Below are positions 6,403 through 9,083 of a stretch of DNA of 9,083 nucleotides, one piece after another (the first letter of the stretch is position 1; every line of letters starts with the position of its first letter). The notes beneath the pieces are model-generated. The model made no database searches. It had not been told where the DNA came from and saw only the letters and a program-made list of their open reading frames with translations. The stretch lies in NCBI GenBank assembly GCA_016522385.1, contig JAEKFU010000564.1, positions 1 through 9,083 of the forward strand, written 5' to 3'. A program made the translations under genes and the position numbers. The stretch is from Pseudomonadota bacterium (GTDB lineage Bacteria; Pseudomonadota; Alphaproteobacteria; Rhizobiales; Aestuariivirgaceae).

Positions 6403-7368
6403 CTACTTTGGCTGCACGTCTTCCTCGAGAAAGTAGCGCACATTGTCCTCAAAGCTGTCATCGGCGAGGAAGCCCAGTTGCAATGCGCGAGCCGGATTAA
6501 AACGTCCCTTCCAGCCCATAACGATCTTTTGCAGATCGAGATCGGGCTCCCAGCGGATCAGGTTGACCGGATCGTCGCCGGCGACCCGGCGCATGGCCTC
6601 GACCATGTCTCGGATCGTGTGGGTCCGGCCGGGCAAGGCAAAGCACCGATTGGGACCGAGCGCGGCGCTGTCAATGTCGGCGGCGTGTATGAGATTGGCG
6701 ATGCAGCGCCTCGGCGACAGGAACCAGTGGGTGAAGTCTGGCGGCACCGGGCAGACCGCTTGTTCGCCCTGGAGCGGCTCGCGGAAGATCGATGACATGA
6801 AGGACGAGGCGGCCTTGTTGGGCTTGCCCGGTCTGATCGAGATCGTCGGCAACCGAAGCCCGCGCCCATCGAGGAAGCCTTTGCGGGAATAGTCATTGAG
6901 CAGAAGTTCACTTGCCGCCTTCTGGGTGCCGTAGGACGTTTGCGGGTTGAGTTCGGTCCAGTCTTCGATCGGTTCGGGAATGTTGCCGCCATAGACAGCA
7001 ATCGAGGACGCGAAGATGATCATTGGACAGGTCCGCAAGGCTCTTGCCGCTTCGAGAATGTGCAAGGTGCCAAACAGGTTGACACGCATGCCCGTATCGA
7101 ATTCAGCTTCAGCCTGTCCGGAGACTACGGCGGCGAGGTGATAGATGATATCCGGTTTGTCGGCTAGCATCGTGTCGACCTGTGCCCGCTTGGTGATATC
7201 GACAGCAACGCCACGCACGGTAAATGGCGCATCGATTGATGCCGGCTCGTCAAGATCGGCAAGAACAAGCTCGTCAATCGGCTCGCCGCGCAGCTGGCCG
7301 CTGTCGACCAAAGCATGCGCAAGCTTGCTGCCAAGGAACCCACCGCCGCCGGTGATTAGCACTTTCAT
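6403..7368 (-). CDS. denD: D-erythronate dehydrogenase-like (DenD) NAD-dependent epimerase/dehydratase-family protein
   Basis: Extended SDR of 321 residues resembling DenD, which oxidises D-erythronate at C2 with NAD to give 2-oxo-tetronate for the OtnI/OtnK/OtnC tetronate route. Seen: TGGGGFLG nucleotide loop (6-13); Asp38 after strand 2 favouring NAD; SSIAVYGG with Ser122; YGTQK with Tyr146 and Lys150; the DenD-type stretches SELLLNDYSRKGF, RLPTISIRPGKPN and HWFLSPRRC. The start is firm: GGGAGG (7380-7375) lies six bases before the ATG. It follows the sugar-acid dehydratase on the same strand after 113 bp, so the two may be co-transcribed. No otnK, otnI or otnC homolog is visible here, so the substrate may be another aldonate or hydroxy acid rather than erythronate. 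Confidence 0.85.
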   Translation of the reverse strand: MKVLITGGGGFLGSKLAHALVDSGQLRGEPIDELVLADLDEPASIDAPFTVRGVAVDITKRAQVDTMLADKPDIIYHLAAVVSGQAEAEFDTGMRVNLFGTLHILEAARALRTCPMIIFASSIAVYGGNIPEPIEDWTELNPQTSYGTQKAASELLLNDYSRKGFLDGRGLRLPTISIRPGKPNKAASSFMSSIFREPLQGEQAVCPVPPDFTHWFLSPRRCIANLIHAADIDSAALGPNRCFALPGRTHTIRDMVEAMRRVAGDDPVNLIRWEPDLDLQKIVMGWKGRFNPARALQLGFLADDSFEDNVRYFLEEDVQPK

Positions 7369-7481
7369 CTTTGGCCTCCCGACTGGTTTTTAACAGACCC
7401 TGAAAAAATAAACCTGATTCCATTCAATAGTTTAGCGGACGCATCACGGTTCGGACTAATTCAATCTAAACGGATTTCGCG
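7369..7481 (-). promoter_or_regulatory. AT-rich spacer between the dehydratase and denD-like gene
   Basis: 113 bp, clearly richer in A and T than the genes around it (for example the run AAAAAATAAA near 7403-7412). It ends in the denD ribosome site GGGAGG (7380-7375). TTGAAT occurs twice on the minus strand, and GTTTAG/CTAAAC form a loose inverted repeat. I cannot fit a convincing -35/-10 pair or a terminator. A second promoter for denD or a regulator site is possible. Confidence 0.3.
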
Positions 7482-9083
7482 TTAGTGGTTGTCGCGTGGC
7501 AGGTTTTGCCCGACCCGTTGATAACTGGTTGCGAATTCCAGGCAGCCACCTTCTGACAGCTGACCGACATGGGTTCGATAAAGCTCCTGCCATGGGGTTT
7601 GATGGTCCGGAATGTCCGGTGTCCAGGTGTCTTTGCGCGCCTGCCACTCGGCTTCGCCGACGAGGGCATCCAGCGTCCGATTGGTAATATCGAGCCGCAC
7701 CCGGTCGCCGGTCTGCAGCAGCGCCAGACCGCCGCCCACGGCGGCTTCTGGTGACGCGTTGAGGATCGAAGGGCTCTCCGACGTCCCCGATTGGCGTCCA
7801 TCACCGACGGTCGGCAGGTGGTTGATGCCGGCTTTCAACAATTCATCGGGTGGCTGCATGTTGACCACTTCAGCCGAGCCCGGGTAGCCGACCGGGCCGA
7901 CACCGCGGATGAACAGAATACAGGTCTCGTCAATCTCAAGATCGGGATCGTTGATCCGCTGGTGGTAGTCCTCCGGGCCCTCAAAGACGATAGCGCGGGC
8001 CTCGTGAACGCCTTCGCTGCCGGGCTTGGACAAGAAGCGCTTGCGGAAATCATCCGAGATCACGCTGGTCTTCATGAGGGCGGACTCAAACAGGTTGCCC
8101 GATAGAACCAGGAAGCCTGCCTCAGGCCTCATCGGATTGTTGACGGAGCGAATCACGTCGGGATCGGAACTGCGGACCTGCGAGACATTTTCTGCGACGG
8201 TCTTGCCGGAAACGGTCGGCGCATCGCCATGCAGCAGGCCGGCTGAAAGCAATTCGCCCATGACGGCAGGAACGCCGCCGGCTCTCTGGAAGGCCTCGCC
8301 GAGATGTTTGCCGGCCGGCTGCATATTGACCAGTAATGGCAGCTCGAAGCCGTGATCCTGCCAGTCCTGCACATCAAGCTCGACGCCGGCATGGCGGGCA
8401 ACGGCCTGGATATGCGGCGGGGCATTTGTCGAACCACCGATAGCAGTGTTTACGCGGATCACGTTCTCGAAATTGGCACGGGTCAGAATCGCCGAAGGCC
8501 GCAAGTCCTCGTGGACCAGCTCGACAGCGCGTCTGCCCGTCGCGTAGGCCATTTCCATGCGGGCGCGAAACGGGGCCGGAATGGCAGCACAGCCGGGCCG
8601 TGACATACCTAGCGCTTCTGCGAGCGCGTTCATCGTGGAGGCGGTGCCCATGGTGTTGCAATGGCCAAGCGAGGGAGCCGAGGCACACACGCGGGCCATG
8701 AACTCATCATAATCGATCTCGCCTTCGGCCAGCAGGCGGCGGCTTTCCCACACTACCATGCCGGAGCCGGCCAGCTCGCCTTTCCACCAGCCATCCAGCA
8801 TTGGACCCCCCGACAGCACAATTGCCGGTATATCGACCGTTGCTGCGCCCATCAGCATGGCCGGCGTCGTCTTGTCGCAACCGGTGGTCAGAACGACCCC
8901 GTCGATCGGGTATCCGTGCAGCACTTCGACCAGACTCAGATAGGCGAGATTGCGGTCGAGCGCCGCGGTAGGGCGCTTACCGGTTTCCTGGATCGGGTGG
9001 ACCGGGAATTCGAGGCACACCCCGCCGGCGTCACGGATCCCCTCTCGGACCCGCTTCGCGAGCTCGAGATGGTGACGATTGCA
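7482..9083 (-). CDS. IlvD/Edd-family sugar-acid (aldonate) dehydratase, Fe-S enzyme (N-terminus cut by window edge)
   Basis: Cytoplasmic Fe-S dehydratase turning an aldonate into a 2-keto-3-deoxy acid. The frame stays open to the window edge, giving 533 residues; the first visible one is the Cys of CNRHHLELA, so about 58 N-terminal residues are missing (family size 570-595). Cluster ligands are Cys1, Cys69 (GCDKTTPA) and Cys142 (GHCNTMGTAS). Their spacings, 68 and 73, equal those I recall for Rhizobium L-arabinonate dehydratase (C59, C127, C200), and Lys71 matches the carbamylated Lys129. GDGRQSGTSE carries the catalytic Ser region. MEFP-like LEFP, SGGPMLDG and the C-terminal LPRDNH are typical of the sugar-acid branch, not of IlvD for branched-chain amino acids. 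L-arabinonate, D-xylonate, gluconate and 6-deoxy-6-sulfogluconate are possible substrates. Transcribed first, towards the denD-like gene. Confidence 0.9.
   Translation of the reverse strand, partial: CNRHHLELAKRVREGIRDAGGVCLEFPVHPIQETGKRPTAALDRNLAYLSLVEVLHGYPIDGVVLTTGCDKTTPAMLMGAATVDIPAIVLSGGPMLDGWWKGELAGSGMVVWESRRLLAEGEIDYDEFMARVCASAPSLGHCNTMGTASTMNALAEALGMSRPGCAAIPAPFRARMEMAYATGRRAVELVHEDLRPSAILTRANFENVIRVNTAIGGSTNAPPHIQAVARHAGVELDVQDWQDHGFELPLLVNMQPAGKHLGEAFQRAGGVPAVMGELLSAGLLHGDAPTVSGKTVAENVSQVRSSDPDVIRSVNNPMRPEAGFLVLSGNLFESALMKTSVISDDFRKRFLSKPGSEGVHEARAIVFEGPEDYHQRINDPDLEIDETCILFIRGVGPVGYPGSAEVVNMQPPDELLKAGINHLPTVGDGRQSGTSESPSILNASPEAAVGGGLALLQTGDRVRLDITNRTLDALVGEAEWQARKDTWTPDIPDHQTPWQELYRTHVGQLSEGGCLEFATSYQRVGQNLPRDNH

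Noticed and set aside
7482..9020. Dehydratase starting at GTG 9020 as a complete gene
   Set aside because: The frame continues to the window edge with conserved family residues including the first Fe-S cysteine, so the gene is truncated by the window and not short.

Overview
The window looks like a catabolic island from a GC-rich proteobacterium, most likely an alphaproteobacterium. That placement rests on the style of the proteins and gene order, not on a marker gene. Nine protein genes fill nearly the whole window. The genes at both edges are cut. I see no RNA genes, mobile elements, CRISPR arrays or long repeats.

Layout. (1) 1-3141, plus strand: the last three genes of a BMP/YufOPQ-type sugar or nucleoside ABC importer: a two-domain ATPase (N-terminus missing) and two different permeases, with overlapping stop/start codons. 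(2) 3271-4328, minus strand: a two-gene thiamine-diphosphate decarboxylase of the sulfopyruvate/phosphonopyruvate decarboxylase family (ComD-like alpha, then ComE-like beta, 4-bp overlap). (3) 4626-6390, plus strand: a glucokinase of the bacterial Glk family and an NAD-type short-chain dehydrogenase, probably starting at GTG and TTG. (4) 6403-9083, minus strand: a DenD-like D-erythronate dehydrogenase, preceded in transcription order by an IlvD/Edd-family sugar-acid dehydratase whose N-terminus lies beyond the right edge.

How the parts may fit. The importer would bring in a sugar or sugar derivative. The SDR could oxidise an aldose, the Fe-S dehydratase could turn the aldonate into a 2-keto-3-deoxy acid, and the DenD-like enzyme could oxidise a hydroxy acid. 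The TPP pair would decarboxylate a 3-carbon 2-oxo acid carrying an anionic group (sulfonate or phosphonate), or an unrecognised 2-oxo acid. Glk would phosphorylate a free hexose. This is a plausible acid-sugar or sulfo-sugar route, but the aldolase, lactonase, sulfite-releasing enzyme, substrate-binding protein and regulator are not in the window. The pathway is therefore inference. The most unusual element is the ComDE-like pair, whose alpha subunit departs from a motif normally conserved in the family, sitting among acid-sugar genes.
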